51,247 nucleotides of DNA, taken from positions 1-51,247 of the forward strand of contig CAAFWD010000117.1 of the NCBI GenBank assembly GCA_900766645.1, written 5' to 3'. The stretch comes from an uncultured Cetobacterium sp. GTDB taxonomy: Bacteria > Fusobacteriota > Fusobacteriia > Fusobacteriales > Fusobacteriaceae. Both the position numbers and the translations under genes were made by a program. Positions 1 through 7,839 of the stretch are shown here, in pieces; within the stretch, counting starts at the first letter, position 1; every line of letters begins with the position of its first letter. The notes beneath the pieces are model-generated. The model was given only the letters and a program-made list of their open reading frames with translations. It was not told the origin of the DNA and searched no databases.

Positions 1-116
1 CAAGAAACAACTTCTGTCTTTTCATATATAACTATATCAGCATTTTTATCTAATCTTGACGCTTTCGCTGCTGCTGACATTCCTGCTGCAACTCCACCTA
101 CAACTATTATTTTCAT
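1..116 (-). CDS. CoA-disulfide reductase / NADH oxidase family flavoprotein (N-terminal fragment)
   Basis: The gene runs off the left edge, so only about 38 N-terminal residues are visible. They begin MKIIVVGGVAAGMSAAAKAS, an FAD-binding Rossmann signature (GGVAAGMSAA) of the pyridine-nucleotide disulfide oxidoreductases. The following stretch, ending YEKTEVVS, is typical of CoA-disulfide reductases and NADH oxidases, where the catalytic Cys comes a few residues later, outside the window. A strong ribosome site (AGGAGG, 7 bases upstream) supports the ATG at 116. These enzymes reduce CoA disulfide, polysulfide or O2 with NAD(P)H. The cysteine desulfidase gene lies just upstream in the same direction, which would suit sulfur or redox handling. 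Family call is good; the exact substrate cannot be told. Confidence 0.75.
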   Translation of the reverse strand, partial: MKIIVVGGVAAGMSAAAKASRLDKNADIVIYEKTEVVS

Positions 117-160
117 TTTAATTCCTCCTAAGTTTGCCTCTTTTTATATACGTATTTCAA

Positions 161-1438
161 TTAGTTATTTAGCATTATTTCTAATACTACGTCATCAGTT
201 TTTCTTAATCCTTCTTGAGCTAGTACTTTAACATTTGCTAATGTTCCCTCTACATCTTTACCAACAATTCCTTCACCATACTCAAAATTTCTATTTTTCT
301 TTGACATGAAGTATGAATCAAAAGCCATCCCAATTGAACTCGCAATTTTTGTAGCACATGAACTCTTAGCTCCATCACATAACATTCCTGATAATGTTGC
401 TAACGTTGTTTCTATTGCTGATCCAATTCTATCTAATGATAATCCGTCTAAGAATGAAATTGCTCCTGCAACTCCTCCTCCAGCACAAACTACTCCACAG
501 TAAGCTGATAATCTTCCAACGTTTGATTTAATATGAATTGTTGTTAAGTGTGAGAAAAATAATCCTCTGATTAACTCTTCATATGATAATCCCTTCTCTT
601 CACAGTATTTAATTACTGGTAATGAAGCTGTCATCCCTTGGTTTCCACTTCCACTTGTTGTCATAACTGGCATTGAACATCCATTCATTCTTGCGTCACT
701 TCCAGCACTTGTGAAACTTACCATTTTATTTTTAAGGTCTTTTCCGTATACTCCCTCTTCCATTCCTTCTGCTAAAGTTTTTCCCATAGCTCCACCGTAA
801 ACATTTGTTAACCCTTCGTTAGCTATAGCTGAGTTATACTCAATAACTTTTTTGAAGATTGGTTCGATTAACTCTAAATCTATTGTTTTTGCTGTGTTGT
901 ATATTAACTCAACTGTTAAAAATTCTTTATCTGTCATAATAGATTCTGTAACAACCTCATCACAAGATGATCCCTTGATAATTTCTCCATTTTTCTCTAT
1001 TTTTACAATATTTGTGTGATAATCTTTTATTTCAACCGTTACTTTGTCTGATCCTAAAGTTCCAGTAGCTCTCATGTGAAGTTTTACATCTCCCTCTATT
1101 TTAGTTGCTACAACTCTATTCTCATCTAAATATTTTTGTACTTCTGGTAATCTTGATGTATCTACATTTGAAATTACCATTAACTCTTTTGTTGAATCCC
1201 CTAATACTGTTCCTAAAGCAACTGCTGCTTCAATTCCTACCATCCCATTTGACTTAGGAATTTTTACACTTTTAACATTCTTTATTAAATTTCCTGAAAG
1301 AGCTACTTCTACTTTTTCTGGAACTCCTCCTAATAAAGTTGTTAATTTACTTCCTATATATGCTAAAGCTATTGGCTCTGTACACCCTTCTGCTGGTACT
1401 ATCTCTTCATTTAAAATATTTAATATTTTTTCGATCAT
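161..1438 (-). CDS. cyuA: L-cysteine desulfidase (CyuA/UPF0597 family)
   Basis: A 425-residue protein of the CyuA/YhaM (UPF0597) family, whose members break L-cysteine down to pyruvate, ammonia and sulfide with a [4Fe-4S] cluster rather than PLP. The family signature PAEGCTEP with Cys19 is present. Further conserved cysteines lie near residues 314 and 318 (YCGVVCAGGG) and near 354 and 361 (MLCDGAKSSC); these are the likely cluster ligands. Length is normal for the family. The ATG at 1438 has a GGAGGG ribosome site 6 bases upstream. The 5' region holds a sigma-54-type promoter and three palindromes, and the next gene upstream encodes a sigma-54 activator, so inducible control is likely. A related serine dehydratase activity is possible, but cysteine is the better guess. 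Confidence 0.85.
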   Translation of the reverse strand: MIEKILNILNEEIVPAEGCTEPIALAYIGSKLTTLLGGVPEKVEVALSGNLIKNVKSVKIPKSNGMVGIEAAVALGTVLGDSTKELMVISNVDTSRLPEVQKYLDENRVVATKIEGDVKLHMRATGTLGSDKVTVEIKDYHTNIVKIEKNGEIIKGSSCDEVVTESIMTDKEFLTVELIYNTAKTIDLELIEPIFKKVIEYNSAIANEGLTNVYGGAMGKTLAEGMEEGVYGKDLKNKMVSFTSAGSDARMNGCSMPVMTTSGSGNQGMTASLPVIKYCEEKGLSYEELIRGLFFSHLTTIHIKSNVGRLSAYCGVVCAGGGVAGAISFLDGLSLDRIGSAIETTLATLSGMLCDGAKSSCATKIASSIGMAFDSYFMSKKNRNFEYGEGIVGKDVEGTLANVKVLAQEGLRKTDDVVLEIMLNN

Positions 1439-1483
1439 TTTTAACCCTCCAAAATTATTTTTTATTTTCCATATATATTATAA

Positions 1484-1499
1484 GCAATTTTTATTCCTA
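1484..1499 (-). promoter_or_regulatory. sigma-54 (-24/-12) promoter of the cysteine desulfidase gene
   Basis: On the minus strand the sequence is TAGGAATAAAAATTGC. The GG (1497-1496) and GC (1485-1484) doublets are separated by exactly 10 bases, the fixed spacing of RpoN promoters (consensus TGGCAC-N5-TTGC). Transcription would start near 1472, about 34 bases before the ATG. A sigma-54 activator is encoded just upstream, which supports the assignment. The elements outside the GG/GC doublets match only partly. Confidence 0.65.
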
Positions 1500-1593
1500 A
1501 AAAATAATTTTGGATTTGTTTGTCTTTATTTAACTAATTCACTTATTTATTTTCAAAAAGTTAATACGAGTTTAACATAAGCTATAATTCTTA

Positions 1594-1610
1594 TTTTTCA
1601 TTTTGAAAAA
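1594..1610. promoter_or_regulatory. palindromic activator site 1 (putative UAS)
   Basis: A perfect inverted repeat, TTTTTCA-TTT-TGAAAAA, about 130 bp upstream of the predicted sigma-54 start site. That is the usual distance for enhancer-binding activators. It is the first of three near-identical copies. Confidence 0.6.
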
Positions 1611-1611
1611 C

Positions 1612-1627
1612 TTTTTCATTTTGAAAA
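1612..1627. promoter_or_regulatory. palindromic activator site 2 (putative UAS)
   Basis: Second copy of the palindrome (TTTTTCA-TTT-TGAAAA), centred 18 bp from the first, on nearly the same face of the helix if B-DNA pitch holds. Confidence 0.6.
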
Positions 1628-1642
1628 CTATAAAGTTTGTTA

Positions 1643-1658
1643 TTTTTCATTTTGAAAA
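1643..1658. promoter_or_regulatory. palindromic activator site 3 (putative UAS)
   Basis: Third copy (TTTTTCA-TTT-TGAAAA), ending directly at the stop codon of the activator gene. It is centred about 31 bp, or three helical turns, from copy 2. Confidence 0.55.
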
Positions 1659-3410
1659 TTACAGACCATATCTCTGCATTTTTCTATATAATGTTGTTAA
1701 ACCAATATTCATTTTTTTAGATATAATTCTTTTTCCCTCAGTATCACTACCATAAATTTTAAAGGCTTTTTCTATATATTTTTTTTCTATTTCTTCAAAG
1801 TCATCTAACTCTTTTAACTCATCAAGATCTAAAAAGTTTTTTCTTTCAACTTTTCTTTCTACTGGTAATAGTTTATCTGGAACATCTGAAAGTTGTAATG
1901 TTTCACTATTTTCTGAAATATTAAACATAAATTCAATAGTATTTTCTAGCTCTCTTATATTTCCTGGCCAGTCATAATTTAAAAGTATCTCTTCAACTTG
2001 AAGATCAATATTTTTTATATACTTTTCTGTTATTTTATTGTATTTTTTTATCAATTTATAAGTTATTGGAAGAATATCTTCTTTTCTTTCTCTCAGTGGT
2101 ATTAACTCAAATGGTATAACTTTTAATCTGTAGTATAAATCACTTCTGAATTTTTTCTCTTCAATTCTTTTTTCTAAATCTATATTTGTTGCTGCTATAA
2201 TTCTTATATCTAAATCAATAACTCTATTTGAACCTATTCTTGTAACTTTTCTTTCTTGAAGAACTCTCAATAATTTTGCTTGAAGATATAAAGGCATATC
2301 TCCAATCTCATCTAAAAAGATTACTCCTCCATTAGCCAATTCAAACTTACCCATTCTTCCTTTTTGATCTGCTCCTGTAAAAGCACCTTTTACATATCCA
2401 AAAAGTTCACTTTCAAGAAGTGTATCTGGAATAGCAGCACAATTTATAACAACAAAAGGAGCATTTCTTCTATCACTATGATAATGTAATGATCTTGCAA
2501 CTAACTCTTTCCCTGTTCCGCTTTCACCTGTTATTAATACTGTGGATTTTGATGAAGCTACAGCTTTAATCTTTTCTTTCAACCTAAGAGTAAAATCAGA
2601 TTCTCCAATTATATTTTTTACAGATACACTATTTGATGTTTCAGCTAACTCTCTAATACTATTATTTATCTTATTCATATCATCAAAAATAAAAATATTT
2701 TCATTTTTTCCAAAAGAATCAAAAGGTAATATTTTTCCTAAAACTTCTAACTCTTTTTTATCTATTCTTAATTTAAAAATCTCTTCTTTCATTATAAAAT
2801 CATTTTGAGATATTAACTCTATTTTTTTTCCTACTATTTCATATCCTAGATCAATTTTTTTTAATGCAAATTTATTTGAATTTGTAATTATGTTATTTTT
2901 ATTAAATCTAATTACACCCTTTTGCATTGTGTCTAATATTGTAGAAAGTATTGCTTCTCTTTCTGTTTTTTCTAAATCCTCTTTATACTCTGTAAAACGA
3001 ATACTTATTAATTCTGCCATTTGTTCAACAAAATCTAAATAATTTTTTAAATCTTCAACAATTTTCTTTTTTTGATTTTCATCAAAACAAACTAAACTTA
3101 TAAGTCCTATTATTTTCTCTTCATTTATAATAGGAGTTGAAATCTCCAAAACTTCTAAGCAACAATTTTTTTCAGAACATCCATCACAAATTGAATCTTC
3201 TCTTGGGTTTAAAATAACTGTAGTCTCACCTGTTTGAAGAGTTTTTTTGTTAGCTCTTCCCTTAATTATTTCACCTATTTTTTGTGGTCCACTTCCTGTT
3301 ATTCTAACTAAATTTTTATCGCATATTCCAACATCCATGGAAAATAATTTAGAAATGGTTTTGGCGTATTTTTTTAATTCTTCATTTATATCCAATAAGT
3401 TTGCTTTCAT
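1659..3410 (-). CDS. sigma-54-dependent transcriptional activator with cysteine-rich sensor domain
   Basis: A 583-residue enhancer-binding protein. Residues 1-140 form a GAF-like sensor region with a cysteine cluster C75-x2-C78-x4-C83-C84. A PAS-like segment follows (about 150-250). The AAA+ domain (about 265-500) has Walker A GESGTGKE near 295, the sigma-54 contact loop GAFTGA at 342-347, Walker B IFLDEIGD and WPGNIREL near 481. A Fis-type helix-turn-helix ends the protein (LTTLYRKMQRYGL). It is encoded directly upstream of the desulfidase, whose 5' region has a sigma-54 promoter and three palindromes, so it most likely activates that gene. From memory, a sigma-54 activator and cysteine desulfidase pair (CdsR/CdsB) is known in Clostridioides difficile. 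The Cys cluster could sense metal, thiol or redox state; that is inference. Confidence 0.85.
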   Translation of the reverse strand: MKANLLDINEELKKYAKTISKLFSMDVGICDKNLVRITGSGPQKIGEIIKGRANKKTLQTGETTVILNPREDSICDGCSEKNCCLEVLEISTPIINEEKIIGLISLVCFDENQKKKIVEDLKNYLDFVEQMAELISIRFTEYKEDLEKTEREAILSTILDTMQKGVIRFNKNNIITNSNKFALKKIDLGYEIVGKKIELISQNDFIMKEEIFKLRIDKKELEVLGKILPFDSFGKNENIFIFDDMNKINNSIRELAETSNSVSVKNIIGESDFTLRLKEKIKAVASSKSTVLITGESGTGKELVARSLHYHSDRRNAPFVVINCAAIPDTLLESELFGYVKGAFTGADQKGRMGKFELANGGVIFLDEIGDMPLYLQAKLLRVLQERKVTRIGSNRVIDLDIRIIAATNIDLEKRIEEKKFRSDLYYRLKVIPFELIPLRERKEDILPITYKLIKKYNKITEKYIKNIDLQVEEILLNYDWPGNIRELENTIEFMFNISENSETLQLSDVPDKLLPVERKVERKNFLDLDELKELDDFEEIEKKYIEKAFKIYGSDTEGKRIISKKMNIGLTTLYRKMQRYGL

Positions 3411-3491
3411 CTTTCTCCTTGAAAAATCTATGTTTTATATGTGTATATTAACAAAAATAATTTTTTTAGTCAAACTATTATAAATAGATTC

Positions 3492-3520
3492 TTGACTTGT
3501 AATCAAAAAAGGAGTAATAT
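3492..3520 (+). promoter_or_regulatory. sigma-70-type promoter of the NifX-like/DUF134 pair
   Basis: TTGACT (3492-3497) and TAATAT (3515-3520) are separated by 17 bases. A near-palindrome TTAGCATATGCCAA (3528-3541) lies just downstream, at about the start of transcription, and is a candidate operator. Confidence 0.65.
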
Positions 3521-3561
3521 TACGTTATTAGCATATGCCAATATTAATGGAGGTGTTTTTT

Positions 3562-3939
3562 ATGAAAATTGCTGTGGTATGTGACAACAATAAAGTTAGT
3601 CAACATTTTGGAAGATGTGAAGGTTTTTATGTTTATGACGGTGAGAATAAAACTTACCATGAGAGTCTTGGACATGGTGAAATTCCAAAACAACTAAAAG
3701 AGTTAGGTGTAGATTTTGTAGCTTGTGGAGGTATTGGACAAGGTGCAATTGAAAAATTAGAAGAATATAAAATTAAAGCTTTCACAGGTCTTGAAGGTTT
3801 CTGTGACGATATCGCTGATGGATTTTTTAGAGATATACTTGTAACTGGAAGACAAGGATGTTGTGGAGGAGGTCACCACGACCATGGTCATCATCACCAT
3901 CACGACCATGGACACAAATGTAAATGTAGTGGTAAATAA
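3562..3939 (+). CDS. NifX/NafY-like dinitrogenase iron-molybdenum cofactor-type protein with His-rich tail
   Basis: A 125-residue protein of the Nif cofactor-carrier family (NifX/NifB C-terminal fold). The start MKIAVVCDNNKVSQHFGRCE carries the conserved HFGRC, and VACGGIGQGA follows near residue 53. The last 26 residues are Cys/His-rich: C100-C101, then an alternating His/Asp/Gly run (105-118), then C120 and C122, a probable metal-binding tail. An upstream in-frame ATG exists at 3535, but the AGGTG at about 3551 supports the ATG at 3562. No other nif gene is present, so a role in nitrogen fixation is unlikely; such stand-alone proteins may carry or sense metal clusters. The next gene starts 2 bases downstream and encodes a DUF134 DNA-binding protein. 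Confidence 0.75.
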   Translation: MKIAVVCDNNKVSQHFGRCEGFYVYDGENKTYHESLGHGEIPKQLKELGVDFVACGGIGQGAIEKLEEYKIKAFTGLEGFCDDIADGFFRDILVTGRQGCCGGGHHDHGHHHHHDHGHKCKCSGK

Positions 3940-3941
3940 TT

Positions 3942-4385
3942 ATGGCCAGACCAACTAAAGTTCGTAATGTTCAACAAGTTCCACAATCTTCAGCTTTTAT
4001 TCCTGAAGGAAAAAAAAGATGCTCAGTTACTATGACTCAACTAAAAGTAGAAGAACTTGAAGCTCTTAGACTTAAAGATTTAGAAGGGTTATCTCAAGAA
4101 GAGTGTGCAAAAGAAATGGATGTATCTAGACAAACATTTCAAAATATTTTAAATTCAGCTAGAAAAAAAATTACTGAATCACTAGTTAATGGGTACGGAA
4201 TTGCTATTGGTGGAGGAAATTTTAAAACTCCAAATTGTCAATTTGTATGTTTAGAGTGTTCTCAAGAGTACATTCCAACTTTAAAAAAAGATTTGGACCA
4301 TTGTCCTAACTGTAATTCAGAAAATATAATCTGCTCTAAAACTAGAATTAAATGTAAAAAAGTTTGTAAAATTAAAGTAAAATAG
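3942..4385 (+). CDS. DUF134 (UPF0251) helix-turn-helix protein with zinc-ribbon-like tail
   Basis: A 147-residue UPF0251/DUF134 protein. The start MARPTKVRNV and the central EELEALRLKDLEGLSQEECA are hallmarks of the family. A sigma-70 region-4-like helix-turn-helix lies at about 53-80 (AKEMDVSRQTFQNILNSARK). The C-terminal third has CxxC pairs (VCLECS near 104, HCPNCN near 122) and further cysteines near 131 and 138-142, resembling a zinc ribbon. It is translated with the NifX-like gene (2-base gap), and such pairs recur in anaerobes. It may regulate its own operon through the palindrome at 3528-3541; this is inference. Exact function is unknown. Confidence 0.75.
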   Translation: MARPTKVRNVQQVPQSSAFIPEGKKRCSVTMTQLKVEELEALRLKDLEGLSQEECAKEMDVSRQTFQNILNSARKKITESLVNGYGIAIGGGNFKTPNCQFVCLECSQEYIPTLKKDLDHCPNCNSENIICSKTRIKCKKVCKIKVK

Positions 4386-4407
4386 GACCTTTTAAGGTCC
4401 TATTTTA
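4380..4407. terminator. bidirectional terminator between DUF134 gene and alr
   Basis: The inverted repeat AATAGGACC-TTTTAA-GGTCCTATT overlaps the DUF134 stop codon. A-rich and T-rich flanks allow it to end transcription of both convergent genes. Confidence 0.8.
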
Positions 4408-5448
4408 TATTATCTGTCTTTTTATTCTTTCGTTTATAGCTGATAAAAACTCATAGTGTGGAACTTTTAAATATTTCATAGATTCTTCTAAATCATAAAA
4501 TATTTCAACCTCATCTCCAATATTTACAGAATCGTCTACTTCTATAAAAGAGTTATCCATTGCAATATGAACTATTCTAAATTTTTTATTATTGATTATA
4601 GACATAAGATTTTCACTTCTTTTTGAAAAGCCATCTCCATATCCAATATTTATTTTAGCAATTTTTGAGTTCTTTTTTAAATTTAATTCATCTTTTAATC
4701 TATACCCAATATATTTTAAATTTTCAGTATCTTTTATTTCCGAGATTTTTCCAACAAGTTTGAAAACTCTTTTTACATTCTCATCATAATATCCAATCTC
4801 TTGTAATCCAAATAAAATTGTCCCACATCTTATATGAGTACATCCTTCACCTTTTATAGATATTACACCTGCACTATTTTGAGTGTGGATAATTTGAAAT
4901 CTTTCTCTTCCAATATCTTTTATAATTTTAAAAAAATCACTTTCTATTTTTTTCATATCTTTATAAGTTGCATCAAAAAGATGAGTTGCTATTCCCTTAA
5001 AATATAAATTCTTTTTTAATATGAAATTTTTTAGCTCTTCAATCTCTTCTATTAAAATTCCATTTCTTCCAAATCCAAAATCTAGTTTTAAATGCATTTT
5101 TTTTGGAGAAATACCCTCATTTAATTTTTCTTTTAATTCTTCTAAACTATTTATAAAAATTTCAATTTCAGAATTATTTTTTATAAAATTTATATTTTCA
5201 ACTTTATCCATCATAAGAATTTTAAAGTTTTTTAAATTTGTTTTTAAAATTTTTTCAGCTTCATACTCTCTTGTCACAGCGAAGTACTTGCAACCCTCTT
5301 CTAGCAAAATTTTTACTGTTTCCTCTAAACCATGTCCATAAGCATTAGCTTTTACAACTGCTATAATCTCTTTCTGAGTTGTACTCTTTAAATAATTATA
5401 GTTATAAACTAGATTTTTTTTATTTATCAATACTTTAAATTCACTCAT
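4405..5448 (-). CDS. alr: alanine racemase
   Basis: A PLP-dependent fold-type III racemase that makes D-alanine for peptidoglycan. The PLP lysine is in VVKANAYGHG (Lys33) and the second catalytic base lies in NIGYGDGF (Tyr270). RCGTILFGL, near 208, also fits the family. Length is 347 residues, slightly short of the usual 360-390. An in-frame ATG lies two codons upstream (5454), but the GGAGG at 5461-5457 is only 2 bases from it and 8 bases from the ATG at 5448, so the inner start is preferred. The gene stands alone on the minus strand between two terminators. Confidence 0.9.
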   Translation of the reverse strand: MSEFKVLINKKNLVYNYNYLKSTTQKEIIAVVKANAYGHGLEETVKILLEEGCKYFAVTREYEAEKILKTNLKNFKILMMDKVENINFIKNNSEIEIFINSLEELKEKLNEGISPKKMHLKLDFGFGRNGILIEEIEELKNFILKKNLYFKGIATHLFDATYKDMKKIESDFFKIIKDIGRERFQIIHTQNSAGVISIKGEGCTHIRCGTILFGLQEIGYYDENVKRVFKLVGKISEIKDTENLKYIGYRLKDELNLKKNSKIAKINIGYGDGFSKRSENLMSIINNKKFRIVHIAMDNSFIEVDDSVNIGDEVEIFYDLEESMKYLKVPHYEFLSAINERIKRQII

Positions 5449-5493
5449 TTCCATGGCCTCCTTTTGTTAATAGAATATATTATACATCAGAAA

Positions 5494-5524
5494 TAAAAAA
5501 AGATGAAGAGCTAGCTCTTCATCT
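5494..5524 (-). terminator. terminator downstream of ptsI
   Basis: The near-perfect palindrome AGATGAAGAGCTAGCTCTTC (continuing ATCT) is followed on the minus strand by a U-tract (AAAAAA at 5495-5500 on the plus strand). It ends ptsI transcription before alr. Confidence 0.75.
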
Positions 5525-5530
5525 TACTAA

Positions 5531-7276
5531 TTATCCTATAGATAATTCTTCATTAAATTTATCTACTTCTGCTAATACTTCCTCTGTTGTACTCATAGTC
5601 ATAACTCTTTCAACTAAAGCTTCTGCTGATGCTTTATCAAGAGCCATTACATTTTTCTTAATTCTAGCTACAGATATAGCTGACATTGAAAATGCATCTA
5701 GACCCATTCCAAATAATAAAGCTGTTGCTCTAGACTCTCCTGCAAACTCTCCACACATTGATATAGATATTCCACCTTCATGTGCTCCATCAATAGCTGC
5801 TTTTATAGCTGCTAATACTCCTGGATTATATGTGTCATAAAGTTTTGAAATTCTTTCATTTCCTCTATCCACTGCTAATGTATATTGAGTTAAGTCATTA
5901 GTTCCTATTGAGAAGAAGTCAACCTCTTGAGCAAACCATTTAGCTCTAAATGCTGTTGCTGGAGTTTCAATCATGATTCCTAATTGAATATCTTCATCAA
6001 ATTTAATTCCTTCTGATCTTAATTCTCTTTTACACTCTTCTAATAATTCCTTCGCTGCTCTAACCTCTTCTATAGAGATAACCATTGGTAACATTATTTT
6101 AATATATCCAAAAGCAGATGCTCTTAATAATGCTCTAAACTGAGTTTTTAAAATCTCTGGTCTATCTAAACAGATTCTTAAAGCTCTCCATCCTAGGAAT
6201 GGGTTTTCCTCATGAGGTAACTCCATATATGGAAGAGATTTATCTCCACCTATATCCATAGTTCTTATTGTCACTGGATATTGATTTCCATTTTCATCTT
6301 TCATTGATTCTGCAACAATTTTATAAGCTTCAAACTGCTCATCCTCAGTTGGGAATCTATCATTTGCCATAAATAAGAACTCTGTTCTATAAAGTCCTAT
6401 TCCGTTAGCTCCATTTCTTAATACTCCTGCTACATCTTTAGGAGATCCTATATTTGACCAAGCTCCTACAGTTATCCCATCTTTTGATGTTGCTGTTTTA
6501 TCTTTTAATTGCTTTAATAATTCTTTTTCTTCTAAATAAGTTTGTCTCTTTTTAGAGTAAGTTGCAACTTCTTCCTCTGTTGGTTCTATAATTATATCTC
6601 CAGTTAAAGCATCAACTATTATAGATTGGTTGCTTTCAACTAACTCTGTTATATTTCCTGTTCCAACTACTGCAGGAATTTCTAATGATCTAGCCATTAT
6701 TGATGAGTGGGCTGTCTTTCCACCGATATCTGTTATAAATGCAACTACATTTTTTAAATCTAATTGAGCTGTATCTGATGGAGTTAAATCTCTTGCAACT
6801 ACAACTGAGTTAGCTGGTAAAGATGATAAATCTACAATCTCTATTCCTACAATATTATAAAGCCATCTTTTAGCGATATCTTTTAAGTCTGCTGCTCTTT
6901 CTCTTAAGTATTCATCCTCAAGATTAGCAAGCATATCGCAGTATCCACTAATTCCTTGCTCTAATGCATTTTCAGCTGTTATTTGCTCATCTTCAATAAG
7001 CTCTACTACTTCATCAAAAAGATCTTCATCCTCTAATAAAGTTATATGTCCATCAAAAATTGCGGCTTTATCCTCTCCTAATTTTTGAGCTGTTTGCTCT
7101 CTAATTTTTAAAAGCTGCTCTTTTGTTTTTTCTCTACCTTCAATTAACTTCTCTTTCTGTACCTCTGTATTTGAGCATTCTCCTTTATCTATGAACAGTT
7201 CTTCCTCTTTATAAAGGAAAACCTTTCCTACTGCTACTCCTGGAGATGCGTCAATTCCTTTTACCATTTTTTTCAT
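5531..7276 (-). CDS. ptsI: PTS enzyme I (phosphoenolpyruvate-protein phosphotransferase)
   Basis: A 581-residue cytosolic enzyme I that moves phosphate from PEP to HPr for sugar uptake. It shows the N-terminal HPr-binding helices, the phospho-histidine site GGKTAHSSIMARS (His190), the PEP-binding barrel motif with RTMDIGGDK and NPFLGWRALR, and the catalytic Cys in SMCGEFAG near residue 500. Length matches the family. The ATG at 7276 follows AGGAGAG at a suitable distance. It lies 78 bases downstream of ptsH, with an intrinsic terminator in the gap that may lower ptsI expression relative to ptsH. Confidence 0.97.
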   Translation of the reverse strand: MKKMVKGIDASPGVAVGKVFLYKEEELFIDKGECSNTEVQKEKLIEGREKTKEQLLKIREQTAQKLGEDKAAIFDGHITLLEDEDLFDEVVELIEDEQITAENALEQGISGYCDMLANLEDEYLRERAADLKDIAKRWLYNIVGIEIVDLSSLPANSVVVARDLTPSDTAQLDLKNVVAFITDIGGKTAHSSIMARSLEIPAVVGTGNITELVESNQSIIVDALTGDIIIEPTEEEVATYSKKRQTYLEEKELLKQLKDKTATSKDGITVGAWSNIGSPKDVAGVLRNGANGIGLYRTEFLFMANDRFPTEDEQFEAYKIVAESMKDENGNQYPVTIRTMDIGGDKSLPYMELPHEENPFLGWRALRICLDRPEILKTQFRALLRASAFGYIKIMLPMVISIEEVRAAKELLEECKRELRSEGIKFDEDIQLGIMIETPATAFRAKWFAQEVDFFSIGTNDLTQYTLAVDRGNERISKLYDTYNPGVLAAIKAAIDGAHEGGISISMCGEFAGESRATALLFGMGLDAFSMSAISVARIKKNVMALDKASAEALVERVMTMSTTEEVLAEVDKFNEELSIG

Positions 7277-7311
7277 AATCTTCTCTCCTAAAAATAAATT
7301 TTAAATTCAAC

Positions 7312-7339
7312 AAAAAAAGGACGGGTTACCCCCATCCTT
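7312..7339 (-). terminator. intercistronic terminator/attenuator between ptsH and ptsI
   Basis: On the minus strand AAGGATGGG-GGTAA-CCCGTCCTT (one U-G pair) is followed by a run of T. It lies just after the ptsH stop and before the ptsI ribosome site. Partial read-through would give more HPr than enzyme I. Confidence 0.75.
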
Positions 7340-7354
7340 CTCACTTCAAAATGA

Positions 7355-7618
7355 TTAATCCTTAAGATTCTCTAGAAGGTGAGCTAACTTCTCAACTGCT
7401 TCGTTTTCATCTTCTCCAGTTGCATGAACTGTTATTTTTGCACCTTTTTTGATTCCTAAAGAAAGTAACTTTAATAAAGAAGTTCCTTTAACTTTTTTTC
7501 CTTCTTCGTTCTCTAGCTCGATTTGTGATGTAAATGTCTTAGCTAGGCTTACAAACTCGTTTCCTGGTCTTGTATGTAACCCTGTTTCGTTTTTGATTTC
7601 AACTGTTTTACTTGCCAT
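7355..7618 (-). CDS. ptsH: PTS phosphocarrier protein HPr
   Basis: An 87-residue HPr. The active-site histidine is in GLHTRPG (His15). The regulatory serine aligns with Ser47 in VKGTSLLKLLSLG, the position phosphorylated by HPr kinase in Gram-positives. Whether such a kinase exists here cannot be seen. The AGGTGAG ribosome site lies 6-8 bases before the ATG at 7618. It is the first gene of the ptsHI operon, with a sigma-70 promoter about 75 bases upstream. Confidence 0.96.
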   Translation of the reverse strand: MASKTVEIKNETGLHTRPGNEFVSLAKTFTSQIELENEEGKKVKGTSLLKLLSLGIKKGAKITVHATGEDENEAVEKLAHLLENLKD

Positions 7619-7690
7619 AATATACTCACCTTTCTATTCTTCATAGTCTTTAATTTATATTTTAAAAAAAATTATTTTCAATTCTAGTAT

Positions 7691-7719
7691 AGAATACTTA
7701 ATTTTAAATCTTTTGTCAA
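7691..7719 (-). promoter_or_regulatory. ptsHI promoter
   Basis: On the minus strand TTGACA (7719-7714) and TATTCT (7696-7691) are 17 bases apart. The rest of the 7619-7839 gap is AT-rich with no other clear signal. Confidence 0.65.
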
Positions 7720-7839
7720 TTTTTATTTTGAATTGATTTTTTACAGTTTTATGTTCATTTTTAATTCTTTATTTGGAATTTTTGCTCTTAATTTATAGTT
7801 TATACACTATTACTTAACAAAAATTACAAAATGTTAAAT

